Assembly (NCBI GenBank): GCA_035416745.1 | Contig: DAOLNV010000032.1 | Coordinates: forward strand, 1-37,055 | DNA length: 37,055 bases | Direction: 5' to 3' | DNA from: Candidatus Hydrogenedentota bacterium | GTDB lineage: Bacteria; Hydrogenedentota; Hydrogenedentia; Hydrogenedentales; SLHB01 | Part shown: positions 10,101 to 16,370 of the stretch, piece by piece | Numbering within the stretch: position 1 is the stretch's first letter | Layout: each line of letters begins with the position of its first letter | The notes under the pieces: model-generated | Databases searched by the model: none | The model's input: only the letters and a program-made list of their open reading frames with translations | What the model was told of the DNA's origin: nothing | Program-made: the position numbers and the translations under genes

Positions 10101-10349
10101 CCCCTCCGGCTTAATGAGAAGCGAGGGCTCCATTTCGCAGAACCCGTGACACCCCGTTACGCGCACCCCAAGCTGTTCACCCAGACCGTTGCGTAAGATC
10201 TCCTCGCGTACGGCACGCACCAGGTCATCCGCGCCGCTCGCCCGGCCACACGTCCCTGCCGGTATGATGATCGTCCTGGAACTCGAACCCAGGGTATTGC
10301 GAAGTATCGCCTCAAGCCTCTTGAAATCACCCAGTGAATTCAGCCGCAT
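7110..10349 (-). CDS. NuoF-like diaphorase fused to GltD-like FAD/NAD(P)H oxidoreductase
   Basis: 1079 residues, about twice the size of either parent. Order: thioredoxin-like domain (about 25-115; only Cys34, 67 and 71 seen, so its [2Fe-2S] site may be incomplete); NuoF/HydB flavoprotein (about 130-530) with FMN/NADH loop GRGGAGFPTG (184-193) and N3-type cluster cysteines 474, 477, 480 and 520; GltD N-terminal double [4Fe-4S] domain (Cys550, 563, 567 and 606, 610, 614 among others); FAD domain with GAGPAG (661-666), an NAD(P) loop GGGNSAVDAAR and the terminal GVFAGGDLVSGPNTVVDAIAAG-like FAD motif. It should oxidise or reduce NAD(H) at FMN and NAD(P)H at FAD within one chain. ATG 10349 starts 42 bases after the NuoE-like stop. 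Confidence 0.9.
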   Translation of the reverse strand: MRLNSLGDFKRLEAILRNTLGSSSRTIIIPAGTCGRASGADDLVRAVREEILRNGLGEQLGVRVTGCHGFCEMEPSLLIKPEGTFYPRVKGPDAGRIVEAAARGEVVEALVWADSVSGRPVPCQNDVPFFRKQVRTILSRNEQVDPLRVETYIAAGGYAALMKALERGDPGWVVNEVKSSGLRGRGGAGFPTGLKWELLAKQPNAKGKYLVCNADEGDPGAYMDRSVLEGNPHSIIEGMMIGAFATGASEGIMYIRNEYPLAIKHVLTALEQARELGLLGPDILGTGRSFDIRVVQGAGAFVCGEETALIHSIEGKMGEPRQRPPYPIQQGIHGRPTAINNVETLANIPLIISGGAEAFAKTGTPGNSGTKIFSLVGKIKNTGLVEVPMGTTIKTIVYEIGGGPAGKGRIKAVQTGGPSGGCIPAHLFDLAIDYDSLAKAGSIMGSGGMIVMDENTCMVDIAKYFMGFLKGESCGKCFSCRKGTQRMYEILDDISAGRGTLGQIDLLEELALTVKDTTMCGLGQTAANPVLSMLRHFRDECRRHVSDKRCDAFVCGELVGAACQTACPLETPPWRYVALIEKGEYEEAYRVIREANPFPAVSARVCDRKCERRCKLGTTGGEPVAIRALKRFVTDRVKPSVCLPTPPVGANGRSAKVAVVGAGPAGLSVAHYLSLLGHQVTIFEAEQTPGGMLTSCIPAYRLPREVVHKEIASLLTDTIELQCGVRLGSDFTVDSLFEEGFKAVFLAMGADKSWRLDLEGEGFEGVYSSMAFLKAFNLRGEELARGRVAVIGGGNSAVDAARVAIRQKAVESVTLLYRRTCVEMPAYAEEVDAAIEEGIQLETLVSPVRIRYIEAAVKEGVHVETLVHPVKIHSQNGRLAGIDCIRNTLGDIDSSGRGRPVPIPGTEFRVPLDTLIVAIGERPDSDCLAAMGVSVEKDGRVAVDSATLRTSRPGVFAGGDLVSGPNTVVDAIAAGKAAAKAIDRYLRGVDLREPARGSLPEGYLAPSCFESVNDEDAVRMEPPAIPVEARKKCFAEVEMSYPEKAAVREARRCLRCDLRFTRPDEAQPAACAAAERERV

Positions 10350-10391
10350 TGGGTTATCAGTCCTCGATAGAATTAGGGCGGGCGCTTTCGG

Positions 10392-10940
10392 TCAGGCCGA
10401 AGCGGGCGCGCTAGACAAATCCAATTGTTCCGGTTTCCTTCGTACCTCGCTCAGGATCGCGTTGACGGCAGCTACATCGACTTTTGAATGGTACGTCCCG
10501 TCCACAACCACGATCGGCCCCAAGGCGCACGCCCCAAGGCAATTGACCGTCTCGAGCGTGAACTCGCGATCGGGCGTGGTGTGCCCCGCCTGGATGCCTA
10601 GACGGCGCTCGAGTTCTTCCACGATAAGCGGCGCATTGCGGACATGGCAGGCTGTTCCAAGACACGCGCACACATGATGCCTCCCCCGAGGCTCCAGGCT
10701 GAAGGAACGGTAGAATGTAGCCACGCCGTACACGTCCACCAAGGACCGCTTCGTCGCCTCCGCCACAAGCCGCAATGCCCCCTCCGGAAGATAGCCGTAC
10801 GCGGTCTGCACCTCCTCCAGGATTGCCATCAGTCCCCCGCAATCCGCGTTGTGCCTGCCTGCGATAGCCAGGACTTCACATTCATCCACCGGCGCCTCCG
10901 CGTGCTTCCTGCAATCCTTCACCACGGGCCTCCTATCCAT
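10392..10940 (-). CDS. NuoE/HydC-like thioredoxin-fold [2Fe-2S] subunit
   Basis: About 182 residues. The helical N-terminus (GGLMAILEEVQTAYGYLPEGAL, then VYGVATFYRSFSLEP) and thioredoxin-like [2Fe-2S] domain with CLGTAC and NCLGAC cysteine pairs are diagnostic of the 24-kDa complex I subunit and its soluble relatives HydC, HndA and HoxE. It normally partners NuoF, and the next gene encodes that partner. I chose ATG 10940 because it lies one base after the stop of the small Cys-rich gene with GAGG upstream, rather than the extended frame that starts at 11012 and overlaps that gene. In bifurcating enzymes of this type the subunit forms part of the flavin core. Confidence 0.9.
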   Translation of the reverse strand: MDRRPVVKDCRKHAEAPVDECEVLAIAGRHNADCGGLMAILEEVQTAYGYLPEGALRLVAEATKRSLVDVYGVATFYRSFSLEPRGRHHVCACLGTACHVRNAPLIVEELERRLGIQAGHTTPDREFTLETVNCLGACALGPIVVVDGTYHSKVDVAAVNAILSEVRRKPEQLDLSSAPASA

Positions 10941-10941
10941 C

Positions 10942-11214
10942 TCAACGGTATTCCTCACAGTGCCAAACCCCTCCTTCAACGCCCCGAAAGACACACGACC
11001 CCCGGTTCTCACAATCCACGCAAAGCCCGTCTATCCGGCTCGAACCCTTTTCCGAAGTGCTGCTCGCATCCTCGGTATGCTCCGAAAACAACGGTTCGAC
11101 GTACTCGAACCTCACGCAGGAAAGAATGAGCCTGCCGGAGTCATCAGGAATCGTGCACCCTTCGGCTAATGCACATCGGCTGCACAGCGACTCGTTTGTC
11201 GGGTCTTCTCTCAC
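10942..11214 (-). CDS. Small twin-Cys4 protein, first gene of the redox operon
   Basis: 90 residues from GTG 11214. The frame runs further upstream, but this GTG has a strong ribosome site (GAGGGG, 7 bases away) and sits about 16 bases after the predicted sigma-54 transcription start, so longer starts would lie outside the transcript. Two related units are visible: Cys11-x2-Cys14-x5-Cys20-x12-Cys33 and Cys65-x2-Cys68-x5-Cys74-x11-Cys86, each beginning with LC and ending near an aromatic/acidic (FEY, EEY) stretch; the second ends GGVWHCEEYR at the C-terminus. A metal (Zn or Fe-S) site per unit is likely. I do not know an established function. It ends one base before the NuoE-like ATG. Confidence 0.75.
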   Translation of the reverse strand: MREDPTNESLCSRCALAEGCTIPDDSGRLILSCVRFEYVEPLFSEHTEDASSTSEKGSSRIDGLCVDCENRGSCVFRGVEGGVWHCEEYR

Positions 11215-11240
11215 AATCTTTCCCCTCGTATGACAAAGAG

Positions 11241-11257
11241 AGCACCTATCGTGCCAA
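11241..11257 (-). promoter_or_regulatory. Sigma-54 (-24/-12) promoter for the redox operon
   Basis: The minus strand reads TTGGCACG-ATAG-GTGCT, against the consensus TTGGCACG-N4-TTGCT. The invariant GG and GC doublets are exactly 12 bases apart; the only departure in the -12 box is GTGC for TTGC. The start site would be near 11230, leaving a leader of about 16 bases that just contains the GAGGGG ribosome site for GTG 11214. The gene immediately upstream encodes an NtrC-type sigma-54 activator. Confidence 0.8.
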
Positions 11258-11354
11258 AAGAACCCCCGCCGGAAAAACGCGTGAAAATGGCGCAAATGAC
11301 CAGCATCGCAGCGAAATGCCCCTCGGAAAATGCCTCTTCGCGCCCTTGGATGGT

Positions 11355-11387
11355 GGGGAATTTGGTATCGCTGGGGAAAAATTCCCC
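11355..11387. promoter_or_regulatory. Candidate enhancer (UAS) palindromes for the NtrC-type regulator
   Basis: GGGGAATTT (11355-11363) and AAATTCCCC (11379-11387) form a perfect 9-bp inverted repeat, and 11373-11387 alone is a palindrome GGGGAA-AAA-TTCCCC. They sit about 125-155 bases upstream of the predicted start site, the usual range for activator binding. Another short palindrome (CCGTGTCACGG, 11395-11405) lies alongside. Assignment to the adjacent regulator is inference. Confidence 0.45.
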
Positions 11388-11410
11388 ATTCTTGCCGTGT
11401 CACGGACCGT

Positions 11411-11431
11411 CAGCGGGAAAACACCCCGCTG
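11411..11431 (-). terminator. Hairpin just after the sensor/regulator pair
   Basis: CAGCGGG and CCCGCTG form a perfect 7-bp stem with a 7-base loop, starting 9 bases past the regulator's TGA. No T-run follows on the minus strand, so it could be a weak terminator, an mRNA-end stabiliser, or an operator. Confidence 0.35.
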
Positions 11432-11439
11432 GGCTCGGC

Positions 11440-12816
11440 TCAAGACTCAGGAGAATCTCCCTCGGAAGCGCGGCGCTCCGGCGTGCCGCGAAGCTTCTCG
11501 CGCAACGTCTTGCGGTCGATTCCGAGAATCTCCGCCGCACGGCTTTTGTTGCCGCCTACGCTCGCGAGGACGTTGCTTATGTACTCATGCTCCACTTGCG
11601 CCAGGGTTCGATCCAATCCTGTTCTGCGCAGAGCCGAGAAGCGCATGAGTTCCGGGAGATCGGGCGTATCTATGCGATCCGCGTCCGTCATGAGAACAAT
11701 CCGCTGAACGACGTTCTCGAGTTCGCGCACATTGCCCGGCCAGTCATAGCTTCTAAACACTGCCAAAGCCCGTTCAGAGAACTGGGGCTGAGGACGCCCA
11801 AGTTCAGCGGCGAACCGGGACGCAAAATGATTCCCCAGAAGCAGGATGTCGTCCCCTCGTTCCCTCAACGGCGGAAGAGCGATTGTGATGACATTAAGCC
11901 GGTAGAACAGGTCTTTCCTGAAACCACCCTTCTTCACCATGGCCAGCAAATCCCGGTTCGTGGCCGCGAGAATACGCACGTCCACCTTCCTCAACCGGTT
12001 CGAGCCCACCATGCAGATCTCACGGTTCTCAAGCACGCGCAACAGCTTGACCTGCATTGAAGCGCTGGTTTCCCCGACCTCGTCAAAGAAGATGGTGCCG
12101 CCGTCCGCCGCATGAAAGAGACCCGCGCGCGATTCCGCGGCGCCCGTGAACGCTCCCTTGACATGCCCGAACAACTCGCTCTCAAGCAAACCGTCCGGAA
12201 TCCCCCCGCAGTTCACGGGCACAAACGGGGCCGATGAGCGCCCACTGCCGTAGTGTATGGCGCGCGCCGCCAATTCTTTCCCGGTCCCGCTTTCCCCCGT
12301 AATCAGCACCGTTGCTGACGTCGACGCGGCCTTCCCGATCGCGCGCAATACCTTGCGCATGGCCTCCGATTCTCCCATGAGACCGTACCGGACCGAGGGT
12401 GTCTGGGTTCGCAGCGACGCGCGGCGCCGGTGCATCTCCAGATTGCCGAACGCACGCCGGACCGCAGCCGACAACTCCTCATCCGTGAACGGCTTTGAAA
12501 GATACTCTTCCGCGCCGGTCTTGATCGCCTGGACCGCCCCCTCGATCGATGGGTAACCCGTGATCATCATTACTCCGGTATCGGGGAAGTTCTCGCGCAC
12601 GTGGCGCACAAGGTCCATCCCGCTTACCTTAGGCATCTTGAGATCGGTGATGACCAGGTCCACCTTAATGGTATCGAGCACCTCGACGGCGTGAGCCACA
12701 TCGGAAGCCGTAAGCACATGATAACCTTCCGCTACCAGGTTGCGCTGCAGCACCTCCAGCGTTGGCGCGGAATCGTCCACCAGCAGAATCTTTCCCTTGC
12801 CTGCTCTTGCGGACAC
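11440..12816 (-). CDS. NtrC-family sigma-54-dependent response regulator
   Basis: About 458 residues from GTG 12816. Receiver domain with acidic pair DD (14-15) and phospho-acceptor Asp58 in DLVITDLKMP; AAA+ domain with Walker A GESGTGKE (174-181), the sigma-54 contact loop GAFTGA (221-226) and Walker B GGTIFFDE (239-246); Fis-type helix-turn-helix at the C-terminus (GGNKSRAAEILGIDRKTLREKL region). It should hydrolyse ATP to open sigma-54 promoters when phosphorylated by the adjacent kinase. GTG 12816 follows the kinase stop by one base and has GAGGAG upstream; an ATG at 12873 overlapping the kinase is the alternative. The nearest candidate target is the redox operon just downstream. Confidence 0.93.
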   Translation of the reverse strand: MSARAGKGKILLVDDSAPTLEVLQRNLVAEGYHVLTASDVAHAVEVLDTIKVDLVITDLKMPKVSGMDLVRHVRENFPDTGVMMITGYPSIEGAVQAIKTGAEEYLSKPFTDEELSAAVRRAFGNLEMHRRRASLRTQTPSVRYGLMGESEAMRKVLRAIGKAASTSATVLITGESGTGKELAARAIHYGSGRSSAPFVPVNCGGIPDGLLESELFGHVKGAFTGAAESRAGLFHAADGGTIFFDEVGETSASMQVKLLRVLENREICMVGSNRLRKVDVRILAATNRDLLAMVKKGGFRKDLFYRLNVITIALPPLRERGDDILLLGNHFASRFAAELGRPQPQFSERALAVFRSYDWPGNVRELENVVQRIVLMTDADRIDTPDLPELMRFSALRRTGLDRTLAQVEHEYISNVLASVGGNKSRAAEILGIDRKTLREKLRGTPERRASEGDSPES

Positions 12817-12817
12817 G

Positions 12818-13960
12818 CTAATGGCTCTCCTCGGTCTGGTCCGGCGCCGTTGCGACAGGCAGCCGAATCTCAATCCGCGTCCCCCGGCCGGCCTCGCTGA
12901 AGACCTGAATGGTCCCTTGATGAGATGTCACGATCCCGTGTACCACCGGCAGGCCAAGTCCCGTGCCCTGTTCCACGTCCTTCGTCGTGAAAAAAGGCAC
13001 GAAAACCCGTTCCAGAACATCCGCGCTCATCCCAATTCCCGAATCTTCCACGTCCAGGCAGACCCGGCCGTCTTCCGTACCCGTGCGTACACGGAGTGTT
13101 CCTCCTTCCGGCATCGCCTGTAATGCGTTGACGGCAAGGTTGACCACAACCTGGTTCAACTGCGCGGCATCCGCGGAGACCAAGGGAAGCGCTTCGTCCA
13201 GAGCATACTCGATTTCAATGCCCGCCTGGACGCAACGCATCTCAACAAACTCAAGTGCTTCACGCACAACGTCATTAATACTTACAAGGGCCTTCTCTGG
13301 AGAAATCCGGCGGGCAAACCCCAAGAGCTTTCTGATGATATCCCTCGCATGCAGCGAGGCGGTCTCGATTCTCGCCAAGTCCCGCCCAGCGGATTCGGGC
13401 AAGCTCGGGCATTTCCGCGCCAATTGGGCGAATCCCAGGATATTGCCCAGCGGTTCGTTCAACTCATGCGCCACTCCCGCCGCCAGAAAACCTATCGTGG
13501 CCAGGCGATCGGCATGTTGAAGCTGATTCTGCAATTGCGCCCGGTCCAGCTCCGCCTGTTTACGCTCGACAATCAGCCCCACCTGTTGAGCTACCGCATC
13601 GATCAAATTCCGTTCTTCCCGCAGAAAAGGCCCCTCATCCCGTTCTGGCCTGGGCTCCACATAGATCACCTCGACGAAACCCCGTTTTACCCCTCGAACC
13701 AGGACATCCGAGCGCTGGCCATCCGGGCTCTCGCGAAAACCGGCCGCCGCGTACGTTTGACCGTCCAGCACGACCCTGGCGGAGGCGACTTCCGGATACT
13801 GCCAGGCAGATACGAGCAGCCCCGTGGTCTGTTGAAGGATCGCTTCCATCGAAATGCCAGGCTTTCCCGCGATGTCAGCCATGCGCAGGAGACAGGTAAG
13901 TTCTTTCACGCGCTCTTGTAGCGCCGTGGTCGTACGTTTGACGGCTTTCTTACGCACCAT
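12818..13960 (-). CDS. Soluble sensor histidine kinase with GAF-like domain
   Basis: 380 residues, no signal peptide or membrane segment, so cytoplasmic sensing is likely. A coiled-coil start (about 5-25) leads into a GAF-like region (about 20-135), then a HisKA domain with His165 in GVAHELNEP and a HATPase_c domain with Asn274/Asn278 (NLAVNALQAMPEGG), DSGIG (306-310) and GTGLGL (332-337). This NtrB-like arrangement normally phosphorylates an NtrC-type partner, which is encoded one base downstream. The GAF-like domain has few cysteines and no obvious heme or cluster motif; its ligand is unknown. The ATG at 13960 has only a weak ribosome site. Confidence 0.92.
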   Translation of the reverse strand: MVRKKAVKRTTTALQERVKELTCLLRMADIAGKPGISMEAILQQTTGLLVSAWQYPEVASARVVLDGQTYAAAGFRESPDGQRSDVLVRGVKRGFVEVIYVEPRPERDEGPFLREERNLIDAVAQQVGLIVERKQAELDRAQLQNQLQHADRLATIGFLAAGVAHELNEPLGNILGFAQLARKCPSLPESAGRDLARIETASLHARDIIRKLLGFARRISPEKALVSINDVVREALEFVEMRCVQAGIEIEYALDEALPLVSADAAQLNQVVVNLAVNALQAMPEGGTLRVRTGTEDGRVCLDVEDSGIGMSADVLERVFVPFFTTKDVEQGTGLGLPVVHGIVTSHQGTIQVFSEAGRGTRIEIRLPVATAPDQTEESH

Positions 13961-14351
13961 TAACCCAAAGTGCGGCAGTTTCCTATCACAAAACCTCTAC
14001 CAGGCTGCCGTGCCCTCTCCGGTTAGTCTCGCACGATTCTCGCGCCTCCGCAAGTAGTTTCCCTCTAACTCTTTCCGCAAATGATACCGGAACCCTTGCC
14101 CATTCCTCACCCCCAACGGAACGCATGGGCTTTGTCGTGGTGAGGGCCGGCCCTCTGGTTACGCCCCCATCTTTCCTGAGTCTCGGACTCCGAGACCGGC
14201 CGTTCGCCCCGATTCTGCGAAATAGAGAATACGGCCTATGCGGCCAATGGGACTTGTGTGTCTCATCTGTTCCGTCTGTCTCATCAGTCTTTGAAGTCCC
14301 CCCGCGCCGAAGCGTATTATCCCGCAACATTGTTCCACGGAGGACGCTGCC
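13961..14351. other. Divergent intergenic region, 391 bases, with palindrome and repeat element
   Basis: Separates the kinase (minus) and the GH4 gene (plus), so it should hold promoters for both, though no convincing -35/-10 pair or sigma-54 site was found. It contains a 17-base palindrome GTCTCGG-ACT-CCGAGAC (14180-14196) and a degenerate short-period repeat (14228-14290). No coding potential is convincing. Confidence 0.6.
14228..14290. repeat. Degenerate short-period intergenic repeat
   Basis: The minus strand shows a block of repeated ACAGA/GATGAGACA-type units (two GATGAGACA copies) followed by a second block with near-9-base periodicity (CATTGGCCG then CATAGGCCG). It lies wholly between genes. 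A comparable GAC/CAG-rich repeat occurs at 22558-22588. Probably a dispersed non-coding repeat family; copy number elsewhere is unknown. Confidence 0.5.
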
Positions 14352-15653
14352 ATGGCGAAGATCTGCTTCTTGGGCGCGGGAAGTACCGTATTTGCCAAGA
14401 ATGTGCTCGGCGACTGTCTACACGAGGAGAGTCTCAAGAACTCGCAGGTGACCCTCGTCGATATCGACCCGGACCGGCTGCATGTGTCCGAGGTCATGAT
14501 GAAGAATATCAACAAGACCCTCGGCACAAATGCGGCCTACACGTCCTTTCTTGCGCACGACGCCGCAAAAGCTCTCCAAGGCGCGGACTACATCGTCAAC
14601 GCTATCCAGGTCGGCGGATACGAGCCCGCGACCGTCATCGATTTCGAAATCCCCAGGAAATACGGTCTCCGGCAAACCATTGCCGATACCCTCGGCATCG
14701 GCGGCATCTTTCGCGGACTTCGCACCATTCCGGTCATGCTCGACTACTGCCGCCTCATCGAGAAGGTGTGTCCCGATGCGCTCATGCTGAATTACACAAA
14801 CCCAATGGGCATCCTGACGGGCGCGCTCCTGCGGGCCACCAACGTTCGGATTGTCGGCTTGTGCCACAGCGTCCAGGTCTGCGCATCAAACCTTTGCATG
14901 ATGCTCGGCCTTCCCAGCGACAACCTCAAATGGCACATTGCGGGCATCAACCACCAGGGATGGCTCTTGAACATTTCCCGCAACGGCGAGGACCTCTATC
15001 CCGAGATCCGCAAACGCGCCCAATTGCCCGAAAACAAAGGCAAGGACGCAGTGCGCTTCGAACTCATGAAACGGTTCGGTTATTACGTGACCGAATCGAG
15101 TGAGCACACCAGCGAATATGTGCCCTGGTTCATCAAAGCCAAAGCACCCGAACTCATTGACCGGCTCCAAATCCCACTGGACGAATACCCCCGGCGCTGC
15201 ATCGCCCAGATCGAGGCATGGGACGAAATGAAGAAGCTATTGCTCGCCGAGGAATCTCTCCCCCACGAGCGCGGCGAGGAATACGCTTCTTATATTTTCG
15301 GCGCCATTGAGACCGGCAAACCCTACACCTTTGGCGGCAACGTCCTCAACAAAGGATTGATCACCAATCTTCCGAACAATTGCTGCGTCGAGGTGCTCTG
15401 CGTCGCCGACCGCAGCGGCATCAACCCTGCGTACGTCGGCGATCTGCCGCCCCAGTGCGCTGCTCTCACCCGCACCAACGTCAATGTGCAGGAATTGACC
15501 ATCGAAGCCGCGCTTACCCGCAAGAGAGACTACATCTACCAGGCCGCTATGCTTGACCCCCATGCCGCCGCCGAACTCACCATCGACGAGATCGTGTCCA
15601 TGTGCGATGAGCTCATCGAGGCCCACGGCAACTATCTCCCGAAATACACCTGA
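14352..15653 (+). CDS. Glycoside hydrolase family 4 (alpha-galactosidase/glucosidase-type)
   Basis: 433 residues, close to the family norm. An NAD-binding GAGSTVF (8-14) begins the Rossmann fold; NYTNPMG (147-153), CHSVQ (Cys171) and AGINH (His201) match the substrate and Mn2+-binding positions of GH4 enzymes, which cleave glycosides by an NAD- and metal-dependent redox/elimination mechanism in the cytoplasm. The pattern with CHSVQ resembles the MelA/AglA (alpha-glycosidase) branch rather than 6-phospho-beta-glucosidases, but the sugar cannot be fixed from sequence. GGAGG lies 8 bases before ATG 14352. Single-gene plus-strand unit, convergent with the next gene. Confidence 0.9.
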   Translation: MAKICFLGAGSTVFAKNVLGDCLHEESLKNSQVTLVDIDPDRLHVSEVMMKNINKTLGTNAAYTSFLAHDAAKALQGADYIVNAIQVGGYEPATVIDFEIPRKYGLRQTIADTLGIGGIFRGLRTIPVMLDYCRLIEKVCPDALMLNYTNPMGILTGALLRATNVRIVGLCHSVQVCASNLCMMLGLPSDNLKWHIAGINHQGWLLNISRNGEDLYPEIRKRAQLPENKGKDAVRFELMKRFGYYVTESSEHTSEYVPWFIKAKAPELIDRLQIPLDEYPRRCIAQIEAWDEMKKLLLAEESLPHERGEEYASYIFGAIETGKPYTFGGNVLNKGLITNLPNNCCVEVLCVADRSGINPAYVGDLPPQCAALTRTNVNVQELTIEAALTRKRDYIYQAAMLDPHAAAELTIDEIVSMCDELIEAHGNYLPKYT

Positions 15654-15743
15654 GAGATAGACCCGAGCTTTTGCGAAGCAATACCGCGTGGTCTGTCCCC
15701 ATCGCTCTTCCCCGGCCGCATCGGGCAGACGGACGTGCAAGCG

Positions 15744-16205
15744 TCAGACGGGGGAGAGGAGCGCCTCCAGGAACGCTGAGGCGTCCTGATAAATGCCCGG
15801 GCACTTGGTCTCACGGGGTCCGGCGACGTTCAACGTGCAAATCCTGTTTTCACGGATCCACGCCTCAACCTGCTTCAAAGTGCTGTCTTTCCCCTCGAGA
15901 TCAACCACCAGCACGGGTTTGTTATGCTTCCGCGCCATGTCTACCGTGAAGGCCGTGCCCTCTGTCGGAGAACCCCACGTCAAGACGAGCGTGCCGTCCG
16001 AGTCCCGGGCGTTCCACTCCGTTCGTTCCGCGTATACCGCCGCAGGAGTCTCTTTCAAAGGGTAGGTAGAGGACAGGGGCCCGTCTTCGGCGAGGCGGCC
16101 CTTTGGACACCAGCCGCCGCACCCAATCCCCAAGCGCATCGCAACATCCAGCGCCGCACGGTCTACCCCGGTTTGCCCACCCGAAATAATCCGTCTGATC
16201 TGCAT
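15744..16205 (-). CDS. YpsA-type SLOG / putative molybdenum carrier family protein
   Basis: About 153 residues from ATG 16205; 16 upstream codons are rejected because the conserved fold starts at MQIRRIISGGQTGVDRAALD. That glycine-rich SGGQTGVDRAALD opening, GGWCPKGRLAEDG, and the LVLTWGSPTEGTAFT stretch match the circularly permuted SLOG family annotated as putative molybdenum carrier proteins. SLOG folds bind nucleotides or nucleotide derivatives; the exact role is not established. It stands alone, convergent with the GH4 gene. A TACAAT -10-like hexamer lies about 45 bases upstream but lacks a good -35. Confidence 0.8.
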   Translation of the reverse strand: MQIRRIISGGQTGVDRAALDVAMRLGIGCGGWCPKGRLAEDGPLSSTYPLKETPAAVYAERTEWNARDSDGTLVLTWGSPTEGTAFTVDMARKHNKPVLVVDLEGKDSTLKQVEAWIRENRICTLNVAGPRETKCPGIYQDASAFLEALLSPV

Positions 16206-16258
16206 CGTGCTTCTTTTCCGAGACGCTCGTTGAATCCGCGGGGTATTGTACATGGATT

Positions 16259-16278
16259 GCAGGGCGTGACGCCCCTGC
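16259..16278. other. Strong GC hairpin in intergenic region
   Basis: GCAGGGCG and CGCCCCTGC pair with a single bulged base around a TGA loop. A second hairpin (CGGGC-CTTGT-GCCCG) lies a few bases further right. Neither has a T-run, so they may be termination or stability structures at the 3' end of the downstream-facing TPR gene, or a REP-like element. Confidence 0.4.
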
Positions 16279-16370
16279 GCGGCTCCGGGCCTTGTGCCCG
16301 CTGCGGGAACTGGCCAAGGCTCCTTCCCCCACAGCCTTCCGTCAGTCAGGGGAGTATTCTGGCCGAAGTT

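Noticed and set aside
10942..11403. Longer 153-codon version of the small twin-Cys4 protein
   Set aside because: Its extra 63 codons cover the sigma-54 promoter and enhancer palindromes and would lie upstream of the predicted transcript start.
12817..12873. ATG at 12873 as start of the NtrC-type regulator
   Set aside because: It would add 19 Arg-rich residues overlapping the kinase end; GTG 12816 directly precedes the receiver domain and has a GAGGAG site.
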